From positions 62,001 to 126,000 of the forward strand of contig NZ_BDBA01000005.1 in the NCBI RefSeq assembly GCF_001612745.1: 64,000 nt of DNA, in the 5' to 3' direction. This DNA is from Nocardia amamiensis NBRC 102102 (lineage in GTDB: Bacteria > Actinomycetota > Actinomycetes > Mycobacteriales > Mycobacteriaceae). A model generated the notes under the pieces. The model had not been told where the DNA came from. It worked only from the letters and a program-made list of their open reading frames with translations, and did not search any database. Both the position numbers and the translations under genes were made by a program. This document shows, piece after piece, positions 44,699 to 53,949 of the stretch. Position 1 is the stretch's first letter; each line of letters begins with the position of its first letter.

Positions 44699-45373
44699 AT
44701 GTTCAGCAAACTCGCCAAGGTGGCCAACGCCGCCTTCGCCGTCGCCCTTGGCGCGGCGCTGCTCGGCACGGGCGCAGGGGCCGCCAACGCCCAACCGGGC
44801 CTGCCGGTCGTGGGCGGTGGATCCGGGATCATCATCGACAACCAGTTCGAGTGCACGGTCACCACCGTCGGCCACGACAACGCGGGCCGTCTGGTCGGGC
44901 TGACCGCTGGACACTGTGGCGATCCCGGTTCGCAGGTCTACGCCGAATCCGATCGGGGCGCGGGCGTGATCGGCCGGTTCATCTACTCCAACCACGAACT
45001 GGACTACGCCGTCATTCAGTTCGAGCCGGGCAAGATGGTCCCGGTGAACCGCATCGGGAACGTCACCATCACCGGGATCGGCGCGCCTGCCAGCTTCCCG
45101 CAGATCGTCTGCAAGGAAGGCAGGACCACCGGCAACACCTGCGGTATCGCTTGGGGTGACGTGTTCGGGACGAACATCGAGACCTGGAGTCAGATGTGCG
45201 TGGTGGAAGGCGACTCCGGCGCACCGGTCGTCGTCGGCACGACGCTTGTCGGCATGGTGAACGCCTACCTGGCCATCGCTTGCTTCGGCCCGGAAGTCGG
45301 CACCAACATGAGCACGATTATGGGCGACCTCAACGCGCGCGGCGGTGTCGGGGCGGGTTACATCCCGATCTGA
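44699..45373 (+). CDS. Secreted trypsin-like serine protease (Rv1815-like)
   Basis: 224 residues from ATG 44699 with CTGGAGGG upstream; an earlier in-frame start at 44654 lacks a site. A signal peptide (AFAVALGAALLGTGAGAANA) with cleavage after ANA near residue 31 precedes a chymotrypsin-fold domain. The triad is His72 (LTAGHCG), Asp102 (ELDYAVIQ) and Ser173 (VEGDSGAPVV). Cysteines at 73, 52, 138, 148, 167 and 195 could pair. It resembles M. tuberculosis Rv1815, a small exported protease of unknown substrate. It is divergent from the mce operon and has a strong terminator. Confidence 0.88.
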   Translation: MFSKLAKVANAAFAVALGAALLGTGAGAANAQPGLPVVGGGSGIIIDNQFECTVTTVGHDNAGRLVGLTAGHCGDPGSQVYAESDRGAGVIGRFIYSNHELDYAVIQFEPGKMVPVNRIGNVTITGIGAPASFPQIVCKEGRTTGNTCGIAWGDVFGTNIETWSQMCVVEGDSGAPVVVGTTLVGMVNAYLAIACFGPEVGTNMSTIMGDLNARGGVGAGYIPI

Positions 45374-45400
45374 TCGCAGACCCGACCTGATCGCAGAAAG

Positions 45401-45439
45401 CGGCCCGAATGGAGCAATCCATTCGGGCCGTTTATTTTT
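45401..45439 (+). terminator. Intrinsic terminator of the protease gene
   Basis: CGGCCCGAATGG-AGCAAT-CCATTCGGGCCG is a perfect 12-bp stem followed by TTTATTTTT. It overlaps the end of the convergent MFS gene (45432). Before it the 11-mer CTGATCGCAGA occurs twice. Confidence 0.92.
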
Positions 45440-46883
45440 CGCTTCGGGCTGGTGCGAGCGCGGGACCGGCCACGCCACACTGCGGCATGCAGTCGACGCT
45501 GTCCAGGACGGGCACACGGCGCTCGGGGCGCAGCAGCACGGCGGCGAGCACCGCCCCGGTCACCAGCAGGCCGGCGCACAGCCACATCGCGGTGGCGAAA
45601 CCGTCGTCGAACGCGGCCGGGTCGCCCAACGCACCCGCGATACCCGCGAGCCCGGGCAGCGCCGCAACGGCGAGCAGTTGCGCCGTGCGCGCAACCGCGT
45701 TGTTCACGCCCGAAGCGATGCCCGCCTCGCTGCTGGGCACCGCACCGAGCACCGCGCCGGTCAGCGGGGCGACCAGTACCGCGAGCCCGAGTCCGAAGAC
45801 GAGGACGCCCGGCAGCACGTCGGTCAGGTAGGTGGTGTCGGGACCGATGCGCAGCAAGAGCACCAAGCCCGCGGCCGCCAGCAGCGGCCCTGCGGTCATC
45901 GGAACGCGCGGCCCGTGCACCTGTGCCCAGCGCCCGGCCGGAGCCGAGAGCACCAGCATGATCAGGGTGACCGGCACCGTCGCGACCCCGGACATCAGCG
46001 GCGAGTATCCCGCCACCAGCTGCAATTCCAGCACCAACAGGAAGAACACCCCGCCGAGTGCGGCGTAGACCGCGAGCGTCACGAGGTTGGCCGCGGTGAA
46101 CACCCGGGAACGGAACAGCGCGGGCGGCACCAGCGGGTGATCGCTGCGCAGCTCGATCGCGACGAAGACCGCCAGCAACACGAGACCGATGGCGATGAGC
46201 AGCGGCACAGTGTCGATCAGTCCCAGCGTCAGCGCGCCGAGGCCGAGCGCGACCACCACGGCGCCCGGCAGATCGAGTTCGGTCGCCGCGCTCGGGTCCC
46301 GGCTCTCCGGCACATGCCGCACCGCGACGAGCACCACCACCAGGGTCAGTGGAATGTTGAGGAAGAAGATGGACCGCCAGCCAGCGACCTCGATCAGCCA
46401 GCCGCCGAGGAAAGGTCCGAGCGCGCCTGCCACGCCCCCGAAGCCCGACCAGAGTCCGATCGCCGCGCCTTGGTCGCGCTGGTCGATCGAGGAGGAGATC
46501 AGGGCGAGGCTGCCCGGCATGAGCATCGCGCCCGCCAGGCCCTGCAGGATCCGGGCGGCGACCAGCATTTCGATGGTTGTCGCGGCGCCACACAATACGG
46601 ATGAGATCGCGAACGCGACGGTCCCCCAGACGAAGACCCTGCGCCTGCCGAGCTTGTCGCCCAGCGAACCGCCCAGCAGGATGAACGAGGCCAGCGTCAG
46701 CGTGTAGCCGTTCAGCGTCCACTGCAGCCCGGCGACGTCGGTGTCCAGCGATTCCCCGATCCGCGGCAGCGCGATATTGACAACTGTCGCGTCGAGCGAG
46801 GCCACCGACGATCCGAGGATGGTGGCCAGCAGAATCCAGCGACCGGTGCTCGACCGCAGACGGGGAAGCTCGGTAGTGCTCAC
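45432..46883 (-). CDS. MFS drug/proton antiporter, DHA2 family (14 helices)
   Basis: 483 residues from GTG 46883; a TTG one codon earlier is possible. Motif A appears as GSLGDKLGRRRVFVWG and motif C as GFGGVAGALGPFLGGWL. About 14 hydrophobic segments place it in the EmrB/QacA branch, which exports drugs or lipophilic compounds by proton exchange. The start segment (SVASLDATVVNIALPRIGES) is the DHA2 hallmark D1 motif. The C-terminal tail is short and has two cysteines. No regulator gene is adjacent. Confidence 0.92.
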   Translation of the reverse strand: MSTTELPRLRSSTGRWILLATILGSSVASLDATVVNIALPRIGESLDTDVAGLQWTLNGYTLTLASFILLGGSLGDKLGRRRVFVWGTVAFAISSVLCGAATTIEMLVAARILQGLAGAMLMPGSLALISSSIDQRDQGAAIGLWSGFGGVAGALGPFLGGWLIEVAGWRSIFFLNIPLTLVVVLVAVRHVPESRDPSAATELDLPGAVVVALGLGALTLGLIDTVPLLIAIGLVLLAVFVAIELRSDHPLVPPALFRSRVFTAANLVTLAVYAALGGVFFLLVLELQLVAGYSPLMSGVATVPVTLIMLVLSAPAGRWAQVHGPRVPMTAGPLLAAAGLVLLLRIGPDTTYLTDVLPGVLVFGLGLAVLVAPLTGAVLGAVPSSEAGIASGVNNAVARTAQLLAVAALPGLAGIAGALGDPAAFDDGFATAMWLCAGLLVTGAVLAAVLLRPERRVPVLDSVDCMPQCGVAGPALAPARSEK

Positions 46884-46928
46884 CAACCCAACCTAGCGAC
46901 AGACCGCGGGTCGGTAGCCCCAACAATG

Positions 46929-46958
46929 ACCGGCCGTGCCTCGCGAGGCACGGCCGGT
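46929..46958. terminator. 30-bp perfect palindrome, terminator of the lppU-like gene
   Basis: ACCGGCCGTGCCTCG followed directly by its exact complement, 21 bases past the lppU stop on the minus strand and before the MFS gene start. Confidence 0.8.
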
Positions 46959-46979
46959 ATGGTCAACCGCCAGGCTTGG

Positions 46980-47603
46980 TCAGAGCTCTTGGACGCAGAC
47001 GACGAAACGGCGTTTGTCGTAGACGTACCCGGTGCCGCTGCCGCACACGCTGACGTCGTCGGCGCCCTGCTGGATCTTGACCACCTTCACGCCCTTCGCC
47101 GGGCTCGAACCGGTGCAGTCGATGCGCTTGGGATCATCGCCGCCGACGTCCATGCAGCCGCCGACCACCCAGTCGATGTCCAGGCACAGCGCGCCCTGCT
47201 CGATGCCGTTGATCGTCTCGGCGTAGTAGTTGTCCGCGTCGCTGATGCACTGCGAGCTCTTCGACTTCTTCTCGATCACCTTGTAGTTCGATGCGCGGCT
47301 ACCGCACGACGCCTTTTCAATGGTGGCGTTGGTTGTGGTGCCGCCGAGGGTCACGCAGTCACCGATCTCGGCCTGGAAGTCGGTGTCGCCACCCGACTTG
47401 GTCGGCGACGGCTTGCTGCTCGGAGTGGGCTTGCTCGCGGACGGTTTCGGCGTATTGGTCACCGAGACGGCATCGATCGTCCCGTTCTCCAGGGCGGGCT
47501 GCGCGGTACCGCTGATGGTGGAGCTGCACCCGATCATCGACAGAGACGCCGCGATCGCGAGTCCGGCGAAGGCGAGACGACCCCAGGTGGGTTGACGAGA
47601 CAC
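46980..47603 (-). CDS. lppU: LppU-like lipoprotein
   Basis: 207 residues from GTG 47603, chosen for the GGGAGGA site 6 bases upstream and the immediate lipoprotein signal peptide; the longer frame to 47702 is not credible. The lipobox is SMIGC with Cys26 as lipidation site. A Thr/Pro/Ser/Lys-rich linker (~45-75) follows, then a domain with IGDCVTLGG, CGSRASNYKV, DIDWVVGGCMDV and RRFVVCVQ that matches my memory of M. tuberculosis LppU. Six or more cysteines suggest disulfides. Function of LppU is unknown; it is anchored on the outer face of the membrane. Confidence 0.88.
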   Translation of the reverse strand: MSRQPTWGRLAFAGLAIAASLSMIGCSSTISGTAQPALENGTIDAVSVTNTPKPSASKPTPSSKPSPTKSGGDTDFQAEIGDCVTLGGTTTNATIEKASCGSRASNYKVIEKKSKSSQCISDADNYYAETINGIEQGALCLDIDWVVGGCMDVGGDDPKRIDCTGSSPAKGVKVVKIQQGADDVSVCGSGTGYVYDKRRFVVCVQEL

Positions 47604-47851
47604 GTACAGTCCTCCCGAGCTGTAACGCTCCGAACTCACACCCCCGTAAGAATCCGAAGTTGCCATGGCTGTGCTTGAAATACCACGCCATGAATACACC
47701 ATGGACCGAGCGCACGTCGAGCCGGAGACACAAACCAGCCGCCCACGGTTCCGGCGATAACTGCCTCACCACGCCTTTTACCGTCGGCGGAGCTAGTCCG
47801 CGGGTTACTCTTGTTCACCGGCGCGACTAACGGTGGTCAGGAGGTGACCCC

Positions 47852-49165
47852 ATGGTTTCGGCAATGGCGGCTGATGAGTTCGAGCCCGCCGATGCGGCGG
47901 CCAAGAAGCTGGCGCCACCGCGCGACATGCTGGTCGACCCGCGGTTCATCCGGCTGGCCGATCAATTCTTCGGCCTGTTCGCCCAGCCCGCGCGCGGTGG
48001 CGGGGCGCTGGCGGTCTACCTGGATGGCAGGCCAGTTGTCGACATCTGGGCCGGCTGGGCGGACAAGGAGCGCCGCTGGCGGGACGACACCGTCACACTG
48101 ACCTTCTCCACCGGCAAGGGCGTGGCCTCGACCGTGGTGCATCGGCTGTCCGAGCGCGGACTGATCAGCTATGACACGCCGGTCGCCGAGTACTGGCCGG
48201 AGTTCGCGGCGCACGGCAAAGAGGACATCACGGTGCGCGACGTGCTGTCGCACCGCGCGGGTCTGCATCGGGTGCGCGGCCTGGTCCCTGGTCGCGAAGG
48301 GATCCTGAACTACGACGCCGTCGTTCGCGCGCTCGCCGACAGCCCGCCGGATCCCCGCCGCATCCGCACCTCCGGTTATCACGCGATCACCTTCGGCTGG
48401 CTGGTCGCCGAGATCGTGCAGCGGGTGACCGGTGCGTCGTTCACCGACGTGGTGCGCACCGAGATCGCCGAGCCGCTCGGGCTCGACGAGTACTGGTTCC
48501 AGGTGCCGGAATCGGAACGACATCGGATCGCCAAGATCGTGCGGCCCCTCGGTCCGCCGGGAATCCGCTGGAACACCGCCTCCTCGGTGATGTCCTGGGT
48601 TCGGCCGGTGCGCGGGATCGCCGAGGCCGGCATGCCGGAGAGCTTCGACGAGCTGGTCCGCGACCCCCGGGTGCACGACTCGGTGATGCCCGGCTGGAAC
48701 GGCGTCTTCTCGGCACGTGCGCTGGCGCGGATGTACGGTGCGCTGGCCAACGACGGCGTGGTCTACCCCGACCGGCCGGAGTGGGGCGTGCACGGTCTCG
48801 GCAGGGCCGCGCCGGAGCACGTCACGCGGTTCCTGGCTCCGGAAACGATCGAGACCATCAGCAAGGTGCAGCCCGCGCACAGCCGCGACTACGTGCTCGG
48901 CGTGCCGATCCGCTTCACACTCGGCTATCACCGCCCGGTGCTGATGGCCAAGCAGCAGCCCCACAACGCGTTCGGCCACTACGGCATGGGCGGTTCCGGC
49001 GCGTACGCCGACCCGGATCTGCGCATGTCGATCGCGTTCGTGACCAATGGGATCGGCAGCATGGTGACCGCGCTCGGTGACGCCAGGCTCGCGCGACTGG
49101 GCGCGACGGCGCAGGCCACGGTCCGCAAATACCAGCAGGCCGGACGGTTGCCAGGCCCGCCTTGA
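47852..49165 (+). CDS. Serine hydrolase of the beta-lactamase/family VIII esterase type
   Basis: 437 residues; ATG preceded by AGGAGGTGACCCC. The penicillin-binding fold is shown by SxxK (Ser86-Thr-Gly-Lys89 in TLTFSTGKG), the YxN-like Tyr176 (SGYHAITFGW) and a late HYGMGGSGAYADP near the third motif. No signal peptide, so it is probably cytoplasmic and an esterase/lipase (like mycobacterial LipE/LipD/LipL) not a beta-lactamase. Substrate unknown. The P450 gene follows after 42 bases, so they may be co-transcribed. Confidence 0.88.
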   Translation: MVSAMAADEFEPADAAAKKLAPPRDMLVDPRFIRLADQFFGLFAQPARGGGALAVYLDGRPVVDIWAGWADKERRWRDDTVTLTFSTGKGVASTVVHRLSERGLISYDTPVAEYWPEFAAHGKEDITVRDVLSHRAGLHRVRGLVPGREGILNYDAVVRALADSPPDPRRIRTSGYHAITFGWLVAEIVQRVTGASFTDVVRTEIAEPLGLDEYWFQVPESERHRIAKIVRPLGPPGIRWNTASSVMSWVRPVRGIAEAGMPESFDELVRDPRVHDSVMPGWNGVFSARALARMYGALANDGVVYPDRPEWGVHGLGRAAPEHVTRFLAPETIETISKVQPAHSRDYVLGVPIRFTLGYHRPVLMAKQQPHNAFGHYGMGGSGAYADPDLRMSIAFVTNGIGSMVTALGDARLARLGATAQATVRKYQQAGRLPGPP

Positions 49166-49207
49166 TGCTGCCGGAAGTCGAACCCCTCCGGTGTCGAGTT
49201 CGTATCC

Positions 49208-50605
49208 GTGGGTATGGACGTGCGTATGCCTTCGACTCGCGCCAGCGAGGACAGCACCGGGCCACGCGCGCCTCGACTGACGGTGCTACACGCGCTGGCC
49301 GCGGGAATCGATTTCGACCGGTACTTCCAGTGGCGCAGAGCGCGTGAGGGCGACCCGTTCTACGTTCGCTTCCCCGGATTCGGTGCGGCCCTCTTCACCG
49401 GGACGGCTGTCGGCGCACGCGAGATCTTCCGCGCACCGATCGAATCCACGCAGCCGCCGCGTCCGAATCCGATCGAGCCGATGGTCGGCGCGGCATCGTT
49501 GATCCTGGCGTCGGGCGAACGCCACCGGGGCGACCGTGCGCTGCTCGCGCCCGCGTTCCACAGCGTGCGGATTCGCGAATACGGCGAGCTCATCCGCGAC
49601 GCCACCATGCGGGAGCTGTCCGGGGAGAGTGGCCGGGCTTGGGTGGCGGGCGCCCGTATCGATGCTCGCGCCGCCGCACGGGCGCTCACGCTGCGGGTGA
49701 TCTCGACGGTGGTGCTCGGCGTGGACGACGCGCAGCGGCGGGCGGAGTACACCGCCGCCGTCACGGACTTCCTCACCGCATTCTCCGGGCCGCTGCTGCT
49801 GGTGCCCGCCCTGCGACACGGAGTGCTCGGGCATAGTCCATGGGACCGATTTCAAACCGCCCGCGCGCGGCTGGACAGGCTGATCCGCGCCGAGATCGCA
49901 CGACGGCGCCAGACTGCCGACGCACACCCGACCGATGTGCTGGGTTTACTGCTGTCCGCTGCTGGCGGCGAGACTGCGGCCGATACCGACGACGAGCTCT
50001 GCGAGCAGGTACGCACCCTGCTCGTTGCCGGGCACGAGACCACCGCCACCGTGCTGGTGTGGGCGCTGTTCCGGCTGCACCGGGCACCGGAGGTGCTGGC
50101 GCGGCTGCGGGCGGAGCTGCGCGACGCCGGTCCCGGGGCCGGCGCGACGGAGCTGGCCGGACTGCCCTATCTGGACGCCGTGTGTCAGGAGACGTTGCGG
50201 CTGCACCCGCCGGTCCCGATCGTCCTACGGCGGCTCACCGAGCCGTACACGCTGCGCGGCATCGCGCTCGAACCCGGCGACACCATGGGGATCGCGGTGC
50301 CGTTGCTGCACTCCGATCCGGACGTCTGGCCCGACGCAGCCCGCTTCGACCCGAGCCGCTTCATCGAGCGCCGCTACCGTCCGTTCGAGTTCGCTCCGTT
50401 CGGCGGTGGCCACCGGCGCTGTGTCGGCGCCGCGCTCGCGGACTACGAGTTGCGGATCGCGCTGGCCACAATTCTCGGGCAGAAGCACCTGCGACTGTCG
50501 CCCCGCTATGCGCACGGACGCGTCCCGGTCTCGGTGCCGCACAACATCGCGACCGGTCCGCATCACGCGATTATCTTCGACGTAGTGAGTGATGTTCCTC
50601 ACTAA
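49208..50605 (+). CDS. Cytochrome P450
   Basis: 465 residues from GTG 49208; ATG 49214 and ATG 49226 are nearby alternatives, with no clear ribosome-binding site for any. Landmarks: I-helix LLVAGHETTATVLVW, K-helix ETLR (ExxR), and heme loop FAPFGGGHRRCVGAALADYE with Cys405 as axial ligand. The layout, longer than the ~400 residues of most soluble bacterial P450s, suggests a fatty-acid/CYP102-like or CYP110-like class. It would need separate ferredoxin and reductase, not seen here. Substrate unknown; the adjacent esterase suggests a lipophilic ester. Confidence 0.92.
   Translation: MGMDVRMPSTRASEDSTGPRAPRLTVLHALAAGIDFDRYFQWRRAREGDPFYVRFPGFGAALFTGTAVGAREIFRAPIESTQPPRPNPIEPMVGAASLILASGERHRGDRALLAPAFHSVRIREYGELIRDATMRELSGESGRAWVAGARIDARAAARALTLRVISTVVLGVDDAQRRAEYTAAVTDFLTAFSGPLLLVPALRHGVLGHSPWDRFQTARARLDRLIRAEIARRRQTADAHPTDVLGLLLSAAGGETAADTDDELCEQVRTLLVAGHETTATVLVWALFRLHRAPEVLARLRAELRDAGPGAGATELAGLPYLDAVCQETLRLHPPVPIVLRRLTEPYTLRGIALEPGDTMGIAVPLLHSDPDVWPDAARFDPSRFIERRYRPFEFAPFGGGHRRCVGAALADYELRIALATILGQKHLRLSPRYAHGRVPVSVPHNIATGPHHAIIFDVVSDVPH
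50584..50603 (+). terminator. Hairpin across the P450 stop codon
   Basis: AGTGAG-TGATGTTC-CTCACT; the right arm ends within the TAA stop. No T-tract, so termination is uncertain. Confidence 0.35.
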
Positions 50606-50711
50606 GAAGTTTGTGGCGAACCACCTTCCAGCAACGCTCGAGGCGTCAGCCCGAGCCAGGTGTTCCGGTGTGACCGGGACGTTCACCGGACTGATACCCA
50701 TCGAAATTGAT

Positions 50712-50746
50712 TGTGATGCATGACACATTCAGCTCGCTGACTGAAT
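50712..50746. promoter_or_regulatory. Candidate operators upstream of the L,D-transpeptidase gene
   Basis: TGTGATGCATGACACA (50712-50727) matches the CRP consensus at 9 of 10 positions. It abuts a perfect dyad ATTCAG-CTCGCTGA-CTGAAT (50727-50746). The region 50606-50884 has no gene and should hold the promoter. Confidence 0.35.
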
Positions 50747-50884
50747 CACACTGAAACGCCGGTAGCTTCGGCGTGCTCCGGGACGGTAGGAAGGACGGCG
50801 GGTCGGGCTGTCAATACCCATGGGGCGCTCTTCTGGCTCCGCGCTGAAATGAAAGATCTCGTACGCGCGCGTGCGAGAGATGGA

Positions 50885-51802
50885 ATGGACGAGAAATCTA
50901 TGCATGCCGCTTTGCACACCGCGTCGTTGCCTGCTCACCGTAAGGGAGCTCGGCTAACCCGCCGGTTGCGCGAGGGCGTCCTGCTGTCCGCGGCGATCGC
51001 GGCGGCCGGAGTCATGCTCGTCGCGCCTGCACAAGCCGAACCGATTCCGGGTATCGACACGGGCTCGGCCACCGCGGCGGCCACCGATCCGGGGTCGCAG
51101 GCCAATTTCGCCCCACCCTCGATCAACATCGCCGACGGCGAGGTCGTCGGCGTCGCGCAGCCGATCATCATCACCTTCACCGAACCGGTGACCGACCACG
51201 CCACCGCCGAGAAGGCCATCAAGATCACGTCATCGAAGCCCGCCCCCGGTCACTTCTACTGGCGCGGCGACAAGCAGGTGCGCTGGCGGCCGGACGAGTT
51301 CTGGCCGGACAACACCGACGTGCAGGTCCAGGCCGGCGGCACGACCAGCTCGTTCCGCATCGGCGACGCGTTCGTCGCCACCGCCGATGACACGACCCAC
51401 ACCATCACCATCACCATCAACGGCGAGGTGGTGAAGGAAATGCCGACCTCGATGGGCAAGCCCAAGCACGAGACCCCGAACGGCACCTACATCGTCGGCG
51501 AACAGCAGCGCAAGATGATCATGGACTCGTCCACCTACGGTGTGCCGATCACCGATCCCGAGGGCTACAAGCTCGAGGTCGAGTACGCGACCCGCATCTC
51601 CAACAGCGGCATCTTCGTGCACGCGGCTCCGTGGTCGGTCGCCCAGCAAGGCGTGTCCGATGTCAGCCACGGCTGCCTGAATGTCAGCACCGAAGACGGC
51701 AAGTGGTTCTTCGAGAACGCGCGCAGGGGTGACGCGGTGATCGTGCAGAACACCAAAGGCGGCACCCTCAGCGCAAGCGACGGCCTGGGCGACTGGAACT
51801 AA
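50885..51802 (+). CDS. L,D-transpeptidase with Ig-like domain (YkuD family)
   Basis: 305 residues from ATG 50885; starts at 50849 and 50900 are possible. A signal peptide (GVLLSAAIAAAGVMLVAPAQ, cut near AQA) is followed by an immunoglobulin-like domain (~75-160: IIITFTEPVTDHATAEKAIK) and the YkuD catalytic domain with His246 and the SHGC motif (Cys264, in VSDVSHGCLNVS). It makes 3-3 cross-links in peptidoglycan and is the target of carbapenems in mycobacteria. The single Ig domain resembles LdtA-type rather than two-Ig LdtB. A strong bidirectional terminator follows. Confidence 0.94.
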   Translation: MDEKSMHAALHTASLPAHRKGARLTRRLREGVLLSAAIAAAGVMLVAPAQAEPIPGIDTGSATAAATDPGSQANFAPPSINIADGEVVGVAQPIIITFTEPVTDHATAEKAIKITSSKPAPGHFYWRGDKQVRWRPDEFWPDNTDVQVQAGGTTSSFRIGDAFVATADDTTHTITITINGEVVKEMPTSMGKPKHETPNGTYIVGEQQRKMIMDSSTYGVPITDPEGYKLEVEYATRISNSGIFVHAAPWSVAQQGVSDVSHGCLNVSTEDGKWFFENARRGDAVIVQNTKGGTLSASDGLGDWN

Positions 51803-51821
51803 GAGAACTAAGAGTGTGACC

Positions 51822-51849
51822 GAGGCGGCCCCCGAATGGGGGCCGCCTC
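51822..51849. terminator. Bidirectional terminator between ldt and zmp1
   Basis: GAGGCGGCCCCC-GAAT-GGGGGCCGCCTC is a perfect 12-bp stem between the convergent ends of the L,D-transpeptidase gene (51802) and zmp1 (51859). Confidence 0.92.
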
Positions 51850-51858
51850 AGTTTCGGA

Positions 51859-53877
51859 TCACCAGATCTTCACGCGTTCAGCAGGTTCCAGGTACAGCTC
51901 GTCGCCGGGTTCGACGCCGAACGCTTCGTGGAAGCTGTCGATGTTGCGCACCACCGCGTTGCAGCGGAACTCGGGCGGAGAGTGCGGGTCGACGGCGAGT
52001 CGGCGGATGGCCTCCTCGGAACGGGCCTTGGTGCGCCACACCTGCGCCCAGCCGTAGAACACTCGCTGCAAACCGGTGAGTCCATCGAGCTGCGGCGCCT
52101 CGGCTCCATTGAGCGAGATCTTGTACGCCTCCAAGGCGATGGACAGACCACCGAGGTCGCCGATGTTCTCGCCGATGGTGAACTCGCCGTTGACGGTGTG
52201 CTCGTCCGGCAGGGCCGTGGGCGAGAGCACGTCGTACTGGGCGATCAATGCCTTTGTCCGCTTGGCGAATTCGGCGCGATCCTCGTCGGTCCACCAGTCG
52301 ACCATGTTGCCGTCACCGTCGTACTTCGCGCCTTGATCGTCGAAGCCGTGGCCGATCTCGTGGCCGATCACGGCGCCGATTCCGCCGTAGTTGGCCGCGT
52401 CGTCGGCGTTCATGTCGAAGAACGGCGGCTGCAGGATCGCGGCGGGGAAGACGATCTCGTTCATGCCCGGGTTGTAGTAGGCGTTCACCGTCTGCGGCGT
52501 CATGAACCACTCGTCCCGATCGACCGGGCCGCCGAGCTTGTTCAGATCCCGATCGTGTTCGGCGGCATAGCCGTTGCGGTAGTTGCCGACCAGATCGGCC
52601 GGATCGATCACCACGGCCGAGTAGTCCCGCCACTTGTCCGGGTAACCGATCTTCGGGGCGAACTTCGCCAGCTTGGCCAGCGCGGCGGTCCTGGTGTCCT
52701 GCCCCATCCACTCGAGTTCGGCGATATTGCGCCGGTACGCCTCCTGCAGGTTGGCCACCAGCTCGACCATCCGCGCCTTCGCCTCCGGCGGGAAGTGTTC
52801 GGCCACATACAGTTTGCCGACCGCTTCGCCGAGCAGGTCTTGCACCAGCGCGACGCCGCGCTTCCAGCGCTCCCGGTTCTCCTCGGCGCCGGTGAGCGTG
52901 CGGCCGTAGAAATCGAAGTTCTCCTCCACCAGCGCGTCGGTCAGATATGCTGCCCGCGAACGCAGCACCCGCCACGCGGCCCACGCCTGCCAGTCGGCGA
53001 GCGGCTCGTCGGCCCAGACCCGCGCGAAGGTACGCAGATAATCCGGCTGGTGGACGACCACCTCGGCGAACAGTTCGGGACCGTTGCGTTCGATTCCCTC
53101 GGCGAGAGCGGAAGTCCATGCGGTCCAGTCGAATTCGGGATTGTCCGCGACGAGCGCGGCGAAGGTGGTCAGGTTGTACCTGAGTTCGGCATCGCGGCGG
53201 CGCACCACGTCCCAGTGGCCTGCGGCCAGCTTCTGCTCCAGGTCGAAGATGCGCTGCCCGACCGTGTCCAACTCGGCGGGCAGCGACCCTGCCATCTGTG
53301 GGTCAGCGGCCGCCAGGGCGAACATGCGGTTGATATGCGCGATGTACTTCGCGCGGATCTCGGCGAACTCGTCCTGCCGATAGTAGGACTCGTCGGGCAG
53401 CCCGATCCCGGACTGGGTGGCATGCGCGAGATAGCGGGTGGAGTTCTTGTCGTCGGTGTCGATGTAGACGGCGACGGCGCCACCGACGCCGGTGCGCTGC
53501 AACCGGCCCAGCAGCGTCGCGAAAGCCCCCTTGTCGCTCACGTCGGCGATCGCGGCGAGTTCGGCGGCGATCGGCGCGAGCCCGGCGGCGGCCACCGCGG
53601 CGGTGTCCATGAAGCTGGAGTAGAGGTCGCCGATCTTGCGGGCGTCGCTGCCCGGCTCGGCGTCGGCGGCGGCGGCATTCTGGATGATCGCCTGGACGTC
53701 CAGCTCGGCCTGGTCGTACAGCGCGCGGAAGGCGCCGTCCACCGCGCGGTCGGCAGGTATCTGGTGGTCGGCCAGCCATTTGCCGTTGACGTGCGCGAAC
53801 AGATCGTCCTGCACCCGCACGCCGTGGTCGAGGTGGGACAGATCGATACCGGAAGGGCGGGTCAGCTCGGAAGTCAC
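51859..53877 (-). CDS. zmp1: Zinc metallopeptidase of family M13 (Zmp1 type)
   Basis: 672 residues from GTG 53877, with TGGAG upstream. The neprilysin-like fold has the zinc motif HEIGH (506-510) with Glu570 in GENIGDLGG as third ligand, the substrate motif NAYYNP (465-470), and the C-terminal VKIW. The size and motifs match M. tuberculosis Zmp1 (Rv0198c), which is exported without a classical signal peptide; none is seen here either. It cleaves oligopeptides. It stands alone between two terminators. Confidence 0.93.
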   Translation of the reverse strand: MTSELTRPSGIDLSHLDHGVRVQDDLFAHVNGKWLADHQIPADRAVDGAFRALYDQAELDVQAIIQNAAAADAEPGSDARKIGDLYSSFMDTAAVAAAGLAPIAAELAAIADVSDKGAFATLLGRLQRTGVGGAVAVYIDTDDKNSTRYLAHATQSGIGLPDESYYRQDEFAEIRAKYIAHINRMFALAAADPQMAGSLPAELDTVGQRIFDLEQKLAAGHWDVVRRRDAELRYNLTTFAALVADNPEFDWTAWTSALAEGIERNGPELFAEVVVHQPDYLRTFARVWADEPLADWQAWAAWRVLRSRAAYLTDALVEENFDFYGRTLTGAEENRERWKRGVALVQDLLGEAVGKLYVAEHFPPEAKARMVELVANLQEAYRRNIAELEWMGQDTRTAALAKLAKFAPKIGYPDKWRDYSAVVIDPADLVGNYRNGYAAEHDRDLNKLGGPVDRDEWFMTPQTVNAYYNPGMNEIVFPAAILQPPFFDMNADDAANYGGIGAVIGHEIGHGFDDQGAKYDGDGNMVDWWTDEDRAEFAKRTKALIAQYDVLSPTALPDEHTVNGEFTIGENIGDLGGLSIALEAYKISLNGAEAPQLDGLTGLQRVFYGWAQVWRTKARSEEAIRRLAVDPHSPPEFRCNAVVRNIDSFHEAFGVEPGDELYLEPAERVKIW

Positions 53878-53910
53878 GATCTCCAGTATGCCGATACGCG
53901 CGAGAGCCGG

Positions 53911-53934
53911 CCCCCGGCCGCGGCGGGCCGGGGG
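53911..53934 (-). terminator. Terminator of the XRE/DUF397 transcript
   Basis: CCCCCGGCC-GCGGCG-GGCCGGGGG forms a 9-bp stem about 16 bases past the stop of the DUF397 gene on the minus strand. Confidence 0.7.
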
Positions 53935-53949
53935 TACTGAGCAGGTGAA

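Noticed and set aside
51928..53940. 670-codon plus-strand frame opposite zmp1
   Set aside because: Antisense shadow of a gene with a complete M13 motif set.
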